64,000 bases of DNA, from the NCBI GenBank assembly GCA_025924715.1, contig JAICHV010000011.1, forward strand, positions 23,621-87,620, in the 5' to 3' direction. The notes under the pieces are model-generated. The model saw nothing but the letters and a program-made list of their open reading frames with translations. It did not search any database and was not told the origin of the DNA. Made by a program: the position numbers and the translations under genes. This DNA comes from Alphaproteobacteria bacterium (GTDB lineage Bacteria > Pseudomonadota > Alphaproteobacteria > Micropepsales > Micropepsaceae). Of the stretch, positions 16,583-24,943 are shown piece after piece (within the stretch, counting starts at the first letter, position 1; every line of letters starts with the position of its first letter).

Positions 16583-17947
16583 ATGAAGCTCAAATTATGG
16601 CCTCGCACCCTGGTGGTCCAATTGATCGCGGTGACCGCGGCGGCCGTGGTGATTTCCAATCTTGCCGTGGCCTTCTGGTTCGAACATGGCAACGAACAAC
16701 AAAATGAAATCGCCGCCAATGAACGCGTCTTGGACCGCGCTTCCGCCGTCGCCACGACCTTAAGCGCCATTCCATCGGAGTCCCGCGATGTGGTGATGCG
16801 GACCATGAGCCTGCGGCGTATCTGGCGCTTCCGCGAACTTCCGGCGCAAAGCGGCACCGAGCCGATGGACGAGGACGAAACCCGTCTGGCACAGCGTCTG
16901 GCCGCCATGCTGCCACCGGAAGCCCAGCACGGTCCGGTGAATATCCAGCTTCATGAATCGCCAAAGGATATTCCCGCCGATCTATTGCCCGAGGGCGCCG
17001 ACAAGGACGCCAATGCCATCCGGCTCTCCATTCCGCTCGACAAACACAACCGCCTGTCTGTGGTTTTCCTGCGCAATCCTCCGCCCTGGCCGGTCGAAAT
17101 CGTCACCGCCGCCATGGTCGCGATCCTGCTGGCCTCGCTGGCCGGCGCCTTGATGGCGCGCCGCGTGGTGCGGCCGCTGTCGGAATTGACTGCCGCCGCT
17201 TCGGTGGTGGCACGAGGCGGCAACGCCCCCCATGTCGAGGAGAAGGGCCCCGATGACGTGCGCAATGCCGCCATCGCCTTCAACAAGATGACCGGCGAAG
17301 TCACCCGCACCCTGGAAAGCCAGCGCCATCTTCTGTCGGCGGTGGGCCATGACCTGCGCACGCCCCTGACCGCCATGCGCATCAATCTGGAATTCATCGA
17401 CGACGACGATTTGCGCGAGCGGCTGCTGGAGAACCTGGACGAGCTGCAAGCCCTGACCGAGCAGGTGCTGTCCAGCGCCCGCGGCACCGGCGGGGAAACC
17501 AAGCGCAATGTCGATCTGTCCGCCCTGGTGGAAAGCCTGGTCGCCGATCTGGACGATCTGGGCGAGCCGGTGAGCTGGCACCATCATGGCCCCGCCCCCG
17601 TCAGTTGCCGGCCCAATGAGATTCGCCGGGCGGTGCGCAATCTGGTCGAGAACGCCGTCGCCTATGGCGCCAAGGCGGAAGTCCAGATCAATGAGCGGGC
17701 CGACGGCTATGACGTGGTGGTGGAGGACGACGGCCCGGGCATTCCCGACACCGACCGCCAGCGGGTATTCGAGCCTTTCGTCCGGCTGGAAAGTTCCCGC
17801 AACGCGGCCACCGGCGGCACCGGGCTGGGACTGACGCTGGTCAAGGCGATCGTCGAAGGCCATGGCGGGGCGATCCTGCTGGAGAACCGCGAGAATGGCG
17901 GCCTCAGGGCCCGGCTGCATCTGCCGCGCATGGCGGCAGCCACCTGA
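16583..17947 (+). CDS. sensor histidine kinase (EnvZ-like)
   Basis: This is a 454-residue inner-membrane kinase. A transmembrane helix lies at about 10-33, a periplasmic sensor region at about 34-168 and a second helix at about 170-190. A HAMP domain (VVRPLSELTAAASVVARGG), the HisKA box with H256 in AVGHDLRTPLTAMR, and an ATPase domain with N, G1 and G2 boxes (NLVENAVAYG, DDGPGIP, GGTGLGL) follow. Periplasmic ligand is unknown. It begins 10 bases after the regulator stop and forms a classical pair with it. An ATG further upstream at 16463 would include the regulator tail in another frame and was rejected. Confidence 0.93.
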   Translation: MKLKLWPRTLVVQLIAVTAAAVVISNLAVAFWFEHGNEQQNEIAANERVLDRASAVATTLSAIPSESRDVVMRTMSLRRIWRFRELPAQSGTEPMDEDETRLAQRLAAMLPPEAQHGPVNIQLHESPKDIPADLLPEGADKDANAIRLSIPLDKHNRLSVVFLRNPPPWPVEIVTAAMVAILLASLAGALMARRVVRPLSELTAAASVVARGGNAPHVEEKGPDDVRNAAIAFNKMTGEVTRTLESQRHLLSAVGHDLRTPLTAMRINLEFIDDDDLRERLLENLDELQALTEQVLSSARGTGGETKRNVDLSALVESLVADLDDLGEPVSWHHHGPAPVSCRPNEIRRAVRNLVENAVAYGAKAEVQINERADGYDVVVEDDGPGIPDTDRQRVFEPFVRLESSRNAATGGTGLGLTLVKAIVEGHGGAILLENRENGGLRARLHLPRMAAAT

Positions 17948-17966
17948 CGGGCCTAGACTGGCCCTT

Positions 17967-18590
17967 ATGACCGCCATGCACCCCAAGATCGGCGCCGTGA
18001 TCCTGGCGGCCGGCCACGCCTCGCGGTTCGGCCGCAACAAGCTGCTGGAGCCCCTGGGGGGCAAACCGATGCTGCGTCATGTTGCCGAAGCGGCCCTGGC
18101 CAGCGGGGCCGATCCGGTGGTTGTTGTCAGCGGCAACGAAGCGCAGAAAATCCGCAACCTGCTGGCGCCCCTTCCCCTCACCACTTGCGAAAATCCCGAT
18201 TTCGCAATGGGTTTGAGCACATCCCTGAAGTGCGGTGTGAGGGCGTTGCCGGAGGATTGCGACGGCGTGGTGGTGTTGCTGGGGGACATGCCGGGGATAG
18301 ATGCCGCCCTGATCGATGCCATGATCGCGGCTTTCGATCCCGCGCTCGGCCGGGCCATTATCGTCGCCACCCGCCAGGGCCGGCGGGGCAACCCGGTACT
18401 ATGGGCGCGGCAGTTCTTTGCCCAGATTGCGAGCCTCACGGGTGACGCGGGGGCGCGGTCTCTTTTCGAACATTATGCGGGTCTAGTCTTTGAGGTGGAG
18501 GCGGGCCATGACGGTCCCGTCACCGACATCGATACGCAAGAGGCTCTCGCGGCCTATCTCGCCCGGCAGCCCCAAGCGGCGAAGCGCTAA
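17967..18590 (+). CDS. mocA: molybdenum cofactor cytidylyltransferase-like nucleotidyltransferase
   Basis: This 207-residue MobA-like NTP transferase carries the nucleotide-binding motif LAAGHASRFGRNKLL near residues 12-26. A GDMPGI loop binds magnesium, and the RRGNPVLWARQFF stretch is typical of MocA/CoxD-linked transferases. It should convert MPT-Mo cofactor to the cytosine dinucleotide form used by CO-dehydrogenase-type hydroxylases. Placement after coxS, coxM and xdhC supports this over the guanine-specific MobA. Start chosen at the ATG 17967, 19 bases after the kinase stop. Confidence 0.88.
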   Translation: MTAMHPKIGAVILAAGHASRFGRNKLLEPLGGKPMLRHVAEAALASGADPVVVVSGNEAQKIRNLLAPLPLTTCENPDFAMGLSTSLKCGVRALPEDCDGVVVLLGDMPGIDAALIDAMIAAFDPALGRAIIVATRQGRRGNPVLWARQFFAQIASLTGDAGARSLFEHYAGLVFEVEAGHDGPVTDIDTQEALAAYLARQPQAAKR

Positions 18591-18600
18591 GGCCGACACC

Positions 18601-19038
18601 ATGAGCGACGCCCTCTACAAAAAGGACTTGCTACGGCTGGCAGCCGATGCCGCCGGGGCCGGCCGGCTGGCCCAGGCGGATGCCAGCGCCACCGCCCATA
18701 ATCCCGCCTGCGGCGACCGGGTCACGGTCGATGTGGCGCTGGAGAATGGTCGCATCACTGCGCTGGCCCACCACACCCATGGCTGCGTGCTGACCCAGGC
18801 CTCGGCGGCGATCCTGGGGGCGGACGCCACCGGACTGGACCGCGCCGATATCCAGGTGCTGGTGGCGGCGGTGCGGGCGATGCTGAAAGGCGGCGAGGCC
18901 CCGATGGCGCCTTTCGACACCTATACCGTCTTCGACGGCGTGGCGGGTTATGCCGGGCGGCATCGCTGCGTGATGCTGCCGCTGGAGGCGACGCTGGAAG
19001 CGATGGACGCCCTGGAGCGCCGGCCAGCAAAAGTGTGA
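18601..19038 (+). CDS. NifU/IscU-like iron-sulfur cluster scaffold protein
   Basis: This 145-residue protein has three conserved scaffold cysteines: C37 in NPACGD, C62 in THGCVLTQASA, and C123 in GRHRCVMLP. The spacing fits the U-type scaffold fold used for building [2Fe-2S] clusters. It lies 10 bases after mocA and so probably belongs to the Mo-hydroxylase operon, where it could supply clusters to the CoxS-like subunit. A housekeeping role is also possible because no isc or suf gene is seen here. Confidence 0.9.
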   Translation: MSDALYKKDLLRLAADAAGAGRLAQADASATAHNPACGDRVTVDVALENGRITALAHHTHGCVLTQASAAILGADATGLDRADIQVLVAAVRAMLKGGEAPMAPFDTYTVFDGVAGYAGRHRCVMLPLEATLEAMDALERRPAKV

Positions 19039-19053
19039 AACGGTTTTGCGAGT

Positions 19054-19190
19054 GGCGCCGGAGGCGCCCATTGCTAATTGGGCGCGTCCGCGCCCGGGTG
19101 CCGGAGGCGCCCATTGCCAAATTGGGCGCGTCCGCGCATCGGGCGCCGGAGGCGCCCATCGTTAAATGGGGCGCGTCCGCGCCCCCGGCC
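19054..19190. repeat. three tandem copies of a 43-45 bp GC-rich intergenic repeat
   Basis: Each unit contains GCCGGAGGCGCCCAT, a short AT-containing centre, and TTGGGCGCGTCCGCGCC or close variants. Unit anchors lie at 19057, 19100 and 19145. GGCGCC and GGCGCG segments can pair with each other as a hairpin. A fourth copy is at 57825-57870 over the 5' end of ctaA. It separates the convergent scaffold and alpha-glucosidase genes and could also act in termination. Confidence 0.85.
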
Positions 19191-19199
19191 GCGCGACCA

Positions 19200-20780
19200 T
19201 CAATAAACCGGACTGCCAAACCAGGCGCTTGAAGGACCCAGCGTCAGGACATCGGCGCGCAGATCCGCCGTCCCGCTGCCCAGCTCCAACGTCGTCGCGC
19301 CTTCCAAGTCCGGACTGCGCCAGGACTTTGCCGTTTCGCTGAGATTGAAGACACAGAACATCTCGCCGCGCCGGAATGCGATCAGCGCCGGCGGCGCCTC
19401 CAGCAAAGTCAGATCGCCTTGGGTCAGGGCGCGGTGCTTTTTGCGCGCTTGAAGCAAGGCGCGGACATAATTGAGCGGCGAATGGGGATCGGCCTCTTGC
19501 GCCGAAACCGCCAGGGCGGCATGGGCGGGGCCGAGCGGCAGCCAAGGCGTGCCGCTGGTGAAGCCCAGTTGCGGCCGGCTAGCGTCCCAGGGCATCGGGG
19601 TGCGGCAGCCGTCGCGCCCCTTGAACAGCGGATAATAAAGATCGCCGACCGGATCGCGCAATTGATCGCGGCGCAAATCCACTTCGGGCAGGCCCAGCTC
19701 TTCGCCCTGATACAAAAGAATGGTTCCGCGCAGCGCAAACAGCAGCGCCAGCATCACTTTGGCATTGGCCGGACCGAAGCGGCTGGCGGTGCGGATCACG
19801 TCATGATTGGAAAAGGCGATGCAGGGCCAATGGTCGGGATAGCGGGCCAAAGTCTCGAGATGCGCCTTGATCGCGCCCGCGTCCTTGGCCAGCAGCAGGG
19901 CAAAATTGTATCCGGCGTGAAGGCCCGTATTGGAGGGCAGATAACAGCCGGAGCGTTCGAACTCCTCCGAAAATTCCCCGAACACGAAGCGATCGTCGAA
20001 CCCTTCCACCCGCCGTCGCACCACATCCAGCAAGGGCTTGTTCTCGGCCAGGTTTGAATCGTTCAGATGGCGCTGCATATTGGCGGCGGCCGACCATTCC
20101 TCCGGGCCGCGCGCGGCGGGCGGAATCGCCGGATTGTCGGCGAGCTTGGCGTCATGCAGAAACGCATTGGCGACGTCGAGGCGGAAACCATCGACCCCGC
20201 GCGTCAGCCAGATATCCAAAACCTTGAGCGCGGCTTCGCGCGCATCCGCCTGCGCCCAGCTCAGCTTGGGCTGCTGGCGCAGGAATTTGTGATGATAATA
20301 TTGCCGCCGCGCCGGCTGATAGGACCAGGCGGGGCCGCCGAACACCGACAGCCAGTTGTTGGGCACCGTGCCGTCGTCCTTGGGGTCGGCCCAGACATAC
20401 CAATCGCGTTTGGCCGCATCGCCGTCGCGGCTGGCGGCGAACCAGGCATGTTCGTCCGAAGTATGCGCCAGCACTTCGTCGAGAATAATCTTGAGGCCTT
20501 TGGCATGCGCCGCCTCGATCAGGGCTGTGAAATCCGCCAGCGTGCCGTAATCGGGATGGACGCCGTCATAATCCGAGACGTCATAGCCCCAGTCGCGGTT
20601 GGGCGAGGGATGGATCGGGGACAGCCACACGGCATCGACGCCCAGCGAGGCGATATAGCCGAGCTTTGAGATCAGCCCGGCAAAATCCCCCTGCCCGTCG
20701 CCGTTGCCGTCGCAGAAACTGCGGACATAGACCTGATAAACAACCGCGCCGCGCCACCAGGGTGCCGGCGCGTCGCTCAC
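19200..20780 (-). CDS. GH13 alpha-glucosidase (oligo-1,6-glucosidase-like)
   Basis: This 526-residue GH13 enzyme has a TIM barrel from about residue 10 to 420. It has the N-terminal DGNGDGQGDFAGL calcium-binding loop, nucleophile D202 in GFRLDVAN, acid/base E269 in VFGEFSEE, and transition-state D327 in FSNHDV. The region I histidine lies in LAHTSDEH, and QGEELGLPEVDL is typical of alpha-glucosidases. No signal peptide is visible, so cytoplasmic hydrolysis of imported oligosaccharides is likely. No sugar transporter or regulator sits nearby. It overlaps the ClpP-like gene by four bases, so its expression is tied to that operon. Confidence 0.93.
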   Translation of the reverse strand: MSDAPAPWWRGAVVYQVYVRSFCDGNGDGQGDFAGLISKLGYIASLGVDAVWLSPIHPSPNRDWGYDVSDYDGVHPDYGTLADFTALIEAAHAKGLKIILDEVLAHTSDEHAWFAASRDGDAAKRDWYVWADPKDDGTVPNNWLSVFGGPAWSYQPARRQYYHHKFLRQQPKLSWAQADAREAALKVLDIWLTRGVDGFRLDVANAFLHDAKLADNPAIPPAARGPEEWSAAANMQRHLNDSNLAENKPLLDVVRRRVEGFDDRFVFGEFSEEFERSGCYLPSNTGLHAGYNFALLLAKDAGAIKAHLETLARYPDHWPCIAFSNHDVIRTASRFGPANAKVMLALLFALRGTILLYQGEELGLPEVDLRRDQLRDPVGDLYYPLFKGRDGCRTPMPWDASRPQLGFTSGTPWLPLGPAHAALAVSAQEADPHSPLNYVRALLQARKKHRALTQGDLTLLEAPPALIAFRRGEMFCVFNLSETAKSWRSPDLEGATTLELGSGTADLRADVLTLGPSSAWFGSPVY

Positions 20781-21451
20781 ACTTCGGACGCCTTGCTGAC
20801 GATCTTGTTCACCAAGCCGTATTTTACCGCTTCTTCCGCGCCCATCCAGAAATTGCGCTCGGTGTCTACCACCACCTTTTCATAGGGCTGGCCGGTCTCC
20901 ATGGAGATTTCGCGGATCAGGCGGGCGCGCATCTTGATGATTTCTTCCGCCTCGATGGTGATATCGGAGGCCTGGCCCTGCACGCCGCCCAGGGGCTGGT
21001 GCAGCAGAAAGCGGGTGAACGGCAGGCAGAAGCGGTTTTCTTTTTTCGCGCCCAGATAGATATGGGCGCCGGCGCTGGCGACCCAACCGGTGCCGATCAT
21101 CTTCACCTTGGAGCCGACGAAGCGGATCATGTCGTGAATGGTGTCGCCCGACTCCACATGGCCGCCCGGAGAATTGACGATGACGCGGATATCGCCTTCG
21201 CTTTCGGCATAGGCGAGCAATTGGGCGGTGACCCGCTCGGCCATTTTCATATTCACTTCGCCGAAGATCAGCACCGTGCGCGATTTGAACAGCGCCTTGG
21301 CGACCTCCGACATTTGCGGTTCCGGCGACTTGTTCTTGTCGTCGTCTTTTTCCTCTTTTTCTTCGTCGGCGCGGCGCAAGGCTTTACTCCGGGAAAATGG
21401 GTGATTCGAGGGCCATACTAGCGATCCGCTTCTGCGGGGCAACCCGCTCAC
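20777..21451 (-). CDS. ClpP-family serine protease (atypical)
   Basis: The frame from the GTG at 21451 gives 224 residues. The Ser-His-Asp triad is S126 in VASAGAH, H151 in LLHQPLGG and D196 in VVDTERN. Compared with housekeeping ClpP the N terminus lacks the axial-loop VIPMV-type sequence and instead has a charged Glu/Lys/Asp-rich stretch at about 28-46. The catalytic core keeps SPGG and the HQPLGGVQGQASDI stretch. The true start is uncertain: a Met at residue 47 (MSEVAKALF) would give a compact 178-residue core. The GTG overlaps the sirtuin stop as GTGA. No clpX or clpA is nearby. Confidence 0.85.
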   Translation of the reverse strand: MSGLPRRSGSLVWPSNHPFSRSKALRRADEEKEEKDDDKNKSPEPQMSEVAKALFKSRTVLIFGEVNMKMAERVTAQLLAYAESEGDIRVIVNSPGGHVESGDTIHDMIRFVGSKVKMIGTGWVASAGAHIYLGAKKENRFCLPFTRFLLHQPLGGVQGQASDITIEAEEIIKMRARLIREISMETGQPYEKVVVDTERNFWMGAEEAVKYGLVNKIVSKASEV

Positions 21452-22197
21452 AAGGCCTTAACGGCGGCGGTCAAAATCGGGCCGATCTCGCCATGAATCA
21501 CCAAGTCGGCATAAGGGTCTTGCGGCGTTTCCTCGCGGTTCAGAATGGCAAGCCGCGCCCCCGCTTTCTTGGCCAATACGGGAAATCCGGCCGCCGGATA
21601 GACCACCAGCGAGGACCCCATCACCAGGCAGAGATCGGCAGCCAGCGCGGCCGCCTCGGCCCGCGCCATTTCCGCGTCCGGCATGGCCTGGCCGAAGGAG
21701 ATGGTGGCGGTCTTGAGAATGCCGCCGCAAAATTTGCAATCGGGGGCGTCGCCTTCGCGCGCGAAATGCCGGCGGATATCGGCGATCTCGGCCCGCGCCT
21801 CGCAGGTGAGGCATTTGGCGTAACTGGTATTGCCGTGAAGTTCGATCACCCGGTCCGCGGGCACGCCCGACGCGTGATGCAGATTGTCGATATTCTGGGT
21901 GATGACATGGCTGACCACGCCGCGCTTCACCAGTTCGGCGACGGCATGATGCCCGGCATTGGGCTGCACCGCGTTCCAGGTGTCTTCCATTTCAAAGCGC
22001 CGCTGCCAGGATAGGCGCCGCGCCTGCGGGTCCGCGATGTAATCTTGAAACTGGACGGGCATCATCTTGGTCCAGATTCCGCCGGGTGAGCGGAAATCGG
22101 GAATGCCGGATTCGGTGGACATGCCGGCGCCGGTAAAGACCACGGCGCGGCGCGCCTGTCTGAGCAAAGCGGCCAGCGCCGCGACGTCTTCGTCCAT
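21448..22197 (-). CDS. cobB: SIR2-family NAD-dependent deacylase
   Basis: This 249-residue class sirtuin has NAD-binding GAGMSTESGIPDFR at 23-36, QNIDNLH at 101-107, catalytic H121 in ELHGN, and zinc cysteines 129, 132, 154 and 157. It removes acyl groups from lysine using NAD in the cytoplasm. The class II/III signature residues near residue 60 are not clear enough to choose between deacetylase and desuccinylase activity. It lies between a DUF3617 gene and the ClpP-like gene with overlaps on both sides. Confidence 0.93.
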   Translation of the reverse strand: MDEDVAALAALLRQARRAVVFTGAGMSTESGIPDFRSPGGIWTKMMPVQFQDYIADPQARRLSWQRRFEMEDTWNAVQPNAGHHAVAELVKRGVVSHVITQNIDNLHHASGVPADRVIELHGNTSYAKCLTCEARAEIADIRRHFAREGDAPDCKFCGGILKTATISFGQAMPDAEMARAEAAALAADLCLVMGSSLVVYPAAGFPVLAKKAGARLAILNREETPQDPYADLVIHGEIGPILTAAVKAL

Positions 22198-22694
22198 CAG
22201 CGCAGTTTATAAGGCTTCACCGCCCCGCAATCCTTTTTCACCCAATCGCCCTTGAAGCTGGTGGACATGCTGGTGGGATTTCCCTCAACCGTGCCTTTGA
22301 AGCTGTAGCTGCCGGCATAATGCTCCGGCGCGCTATAGGCGATCTGCATATGGCCGGTGCCTTTCATCTTGCCGCTGCAGGTCATCTGAGCCTCGATCCC
22401 GGATGGGCCGGCCTTGATCAGCTTGGTGTCGCAGCCGCTGGCATTGGGATCTATCTGCGGCGGCTTGTCGGAGTCCACATCCGATTGGCTCATGCACATC
22501 TGGCGGGTGATCGGCGCGGGTTTGGGCATCTTCATGCCCGCCTGCTTCATCTGCGTCGCCACTTCGGGCGGCATCGCCATCGCCATATCGGTGGTCGAAG
22601 TGACGTTCCACAGTCCCGCTTTGCCGTGCCCGGCGAAGGCGGCACTCGGCGCCGACATCAGCACCGCGGCCACCAGCCAAATTGCTTTGTTCAT
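22197..22694 (-). CDS. DUF3617-type exported protein
   Basis: The ATG at 22694 follows a GGGAGGCGC ribosome site and gives 165 residues. A signal peptide ends near AFA (about residue 22). The mature part shows the DUF3617 pattern: LWNVTSTTDMAM, MPPEVATQMKQAGM, a RQMCMSQSD cysteine and a second half with CSGKMKGTGHMQIAYS. Function of the family is unknown; members are periplasmic or outer-membrane-associated. The stop overlaps the sirtuin start by TGATG. Confidence 0.85.
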   Translation of the reverse strand: MNKAIWLVAAVLMSAPSAAFAGHGKAGLWNVTSTTDMAMAMPPEVATQMKQAGMKMPKPAPITRQMCMSQSDVDSDKPPQIDPNASGCDTKLIKAGPSGIEAQMTCSGKMKGTGHMQIAYSAPEHYAGSYSFKGTVEGNPTSMSTSFKGDWVKKDCGAVKPYKLR

Positions 22695-22762
22695 TGTGCG
22701 CCTCCCAAGCTTGTCCAAACGGGAAACTGGCACGGGCGGGCGCGATTGGCAAAATGGACCGT

Positions 22763-22957
22763 TTAGGCCACGGTCTTGAGCTTGGGCATCGGATGCACCA
22801 CGCCGCATTTGGCGCAGACAATTTTGGGGACGTCTGTGAAATGGACGCAGACCCGCAAATAGAACGGCTCTTGCGCATCGACCGGTAAACCGCGGTCCAT
22901 CACCACGGTGCCTTCGGCCCCACAACCCATACACAACAAGGGTACCCGGACCTCCAC
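22763..22957 (-). CDS. small zinc-ribbon-like protein
   Basis: This 64-residue protein has two CxxC knuckles, C9-M-G-C12 near the start (MGCGAEG) and CAKCGVVHP near residue 48-56, arranged like a zinc ribbon. Between them lies a predicted beta hairpin. I do not recognise a named family. It lies between the frameshifted pyrophosphatase and the DUF3617 gene in the same direction. It could be a nucleic-acid-binding or metal-trafficking small protein; this is a guess from the motif only. Confidence 0.65.
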   Translation of the reverse strand: MEVRVPLLCMGCGAEGTVVMDRGLPVDAQEPFYLRVCVHFTDVPKIVCAKCGVVHPMPKLKTVA

Positions 22958-23102
22958 GGACGCTCTCCGTTCACGCTCCGTAAGAACAGTCCAGCGGAAC
23001 TATGGTTCCCCCGAAAGCAAGGCTTGCGGCAGAAATGTGTCGCGTGGTGGCTCGCGCAGGTTGACTCCAAAAACATTGGGGAATGGCAATGTCGGGGCTG
23101 AA

Positions 23103-23638
23103 CTAAGCCGGCGCCGATTTGGCGCGGGCGATGCCGTCCAGGATCAGGTTGCGGGCTTCCCCGGCGTCGCCCCAGCGCACGATCTTCACCCATTTGCCGG
23201 GCTCCAGATCCTTGTAATGAGCAAAGAAATGCTCGATCTGTTTTAGCGTGATCTCGGGCAGATCGGCAGCATTGGCGATGGCGTCGAAGCGCTGGCTGAT
23301 ATGGCCGACGGCACGGCGATGATTTTTTCGTCCGCGCCGGCATTGTCTTCCATCAGCAGCACACCCACGGGGCGCACGCTGATCAGCGCGCCGGGCGCGA
23401 TGGCGCGGGCATTGACGATCAGCACATCCACCGGATCGCCGTCGCCGGAAAGCGTGTGGGGAATGAAGCCGTAATTTCCCGGATAGCGCATGGCGGTATA
23501 GAGGAAGCGATCGACCACCAGGGTGCCGGCTTCCTTGTCCAATTCATATTTGATCGGTTCGCCGCCGATCGGGACTTCGACGATGACGTTGACGTCGTGC
23601 GGCACATTGCGGCCGACCGCGATTTTATCGATGCGCAT
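23103..23638 (-). pseudogene. ppa: inorganic pyrophosphatase with apparent one-base frameshift
   Basis: Two adjacent frames together encode a complete family I pyrophosphatase of about 178 residues. The first frame (start 23638) gives [37 protein letters not shown] and [15 protein letters not shown]. The second, one base out of phase, continues [39 protein letters not shown] and VRWGDAGEA, ending at the TAG at 23103-23105. The break lies near 23301-23314. Total length is 536 bases, one short of 537, consistent with a single missing base. Catalytic Asp motif DGDPVDV is intact. A sequencing or assembly error is as likely as a true lesion because the gene is normally essential. Confidence 0.9.
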
Positions 23639-23852
23639 TTGCTTCCTTGATGGCCATGGGCGCTGCCGCGCCGGATGGCGTGTCGATAAAGCACCGGCCC
23701 CCCCGGTTCAACGACAGACGGTTCAACGCCGGGAGGCGGGGCCCCGGCAGCAGACCCGGGCCTGCCCCGGCCGTGCTTTGGCCGGTGCGGGCGGGCACCC
23801 TTATTCGGCTTGCAACGCAAGGGGCTGGCGGTTATCAACCCCGCCTCCGGCG

Positions 23853-23927
23853 GCGCCCTTCGTCTATCGGTTAGGACTCAAGATTTTCAATCTTGCAAGA
23901 GGGGTTCGACTCCCCTAGGGCGCACCA
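23853..23927 (+). tRNA. tRNA-Glu (anticodon TTC)
   Basis: The 75-nt sequence has acceptor GCGCCCT pairing AGGGCGC, D arm TCGTCTATCGGTTAGGA, anticodon loop TTTTCAA giving TTC, T loop GTTCGACTC and encoded CCA. It reads GAA and GAG codons. Confidence 0.96.
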
Positions 23928-23956
23928 GGATCCTCTAAGCGATTGATTTTAAATAT

Positions 23957-24679
23957 CTATGCCCCCACCGGGGCGCTTGGGACGAAGAGCCGGCGATACT
24001 CCGCTTCCGCCATGCCGTAGCTGCCATCGGCCAGTTCTTCCAGGCCTGCGCGGGAGGTGATGATGAGGCGCCCCCGCTGGTTGTCGAGCATGCCTTGGTC
24101 ATGCAGATGCTTCAGGGCTGCCGTCACGCCCGGGCGCCGCACCCCCAGCATGACGCCGAGAAACTCATGGGTGAGGGCCAGGCAATCGCCGTCCACACGG
24201 TCATGCGCCATCAACAGCCAGCGCGCCAGGCGCCTTTCGATGGACTGGCGGCCATTGGCCAGCGCCGTCGAACTGAGTTGGACCATCATGGTTTGCGCAT
24301 AGTGCAGTATGGTATCCCGGAAGGACCGGCTTTCCTGAATGGCCTGCGTAAATTCCTGCGCACCCAGGCGCCAGCCCTCGCCCGCAAGCTGCATATAAGC
24401 GCTGTGCCTGGCGCATCCCTCACCGAGTGCCAAACTGAGGCCGGTCATGCCTTCACGGCCGATCAATCCAACCTCGATCTGCTGGAGGGAACGCGATCGC
24501 GCGACCACCGAAGCAAGCCCGCTGGAGGGAAAGTAAACATGCTGAATTTGCGCGCCCGCGGTTTCCAATTGTTTGCGCAGCGGCAAATCCATCGCGACCA
24601 GATCGGGCTGGATCCGCGCGAACGCATCGGAGGTCAAAGAGGCCAAAAGCTGATTGCAGGCCTGTGATTTCATATCCAT
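23957..24679 (-). CDS. Crp/Fnr family transcriptional regulator
   Basis: With the ATG at 24679 (preceded by a GAGGTG ribosome site) the protein is 240 residues. Residues 1-140 resemble a cyclic-nucleotide-binding-type beta barrel, including HVYFPSSGLASVV and a long dimer helix. Residues about 165-230 contain a winged HTH, LTHEFLGVMLGVRRPGVTAAL. The N-terminal FNR cysteine set is absent, so direct FeS oxygen sensing is unlikely. Effector and regulon are unknown. It is a single gene in a region of small poorly characterised genes. Confidence 0.9.
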   Translation of the reverse strand: MDMKSQACNQLLASLTSDAFARIQPDLVAMDLPLRKQLETAGAQIQHVYFPSSGLASVVARSRSLQQIEVGLIGREGMTGLSLALGEGCARHSAYMQLAGEGWRLGAQEFTQAIQESRSFRDTILHYAQTMMVQLSSTALANGRQSIERRLARWLLMAHDRVDGDCLALTHEFLGVMLGVRRPGVTAALKHLHDQGMLDNQRGRLIITSRAGLEELADGSYGMAEAEYRRLFVPSAPVGA

Positions 24680-24943
24680 GGGCACCTCGCTGATATCGGA
24701 GCGGGAGCACGGGCAGCGTTCAAAAACTACCCCGGATGTCTCTCAATCACCTTTTGCTGGCTTACGGGCGACCCAAGCTTGTACCGCGTATCCGTGTTCG
24801 AAAACAGCCGTTGTTTCGGACATTTGCCGCAAACGGCACGTGACGGTGGCGCTTTCGCGGAAAGTTATGCACGCCGGGATTGTGACCCCGCGCATATTTT
24901 CGGCTTAAAGAGGGAACTTCGCCAGCCCAAAAGCGGGGCGCGG

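Noticed and set aside
19054..19190. Possible CRISPR array
   Set aside because: The units are directly contiguous 43-45 bp repeats without unique spacers of regular length, and no cas gene is in the window.
21448..22197. Sirtuin as part of an antiphage defence system
   Set aside because: It is a stand-alone CobB-like enzyme with full zinc and NAD motifs, without effector domains or defence neighbours.
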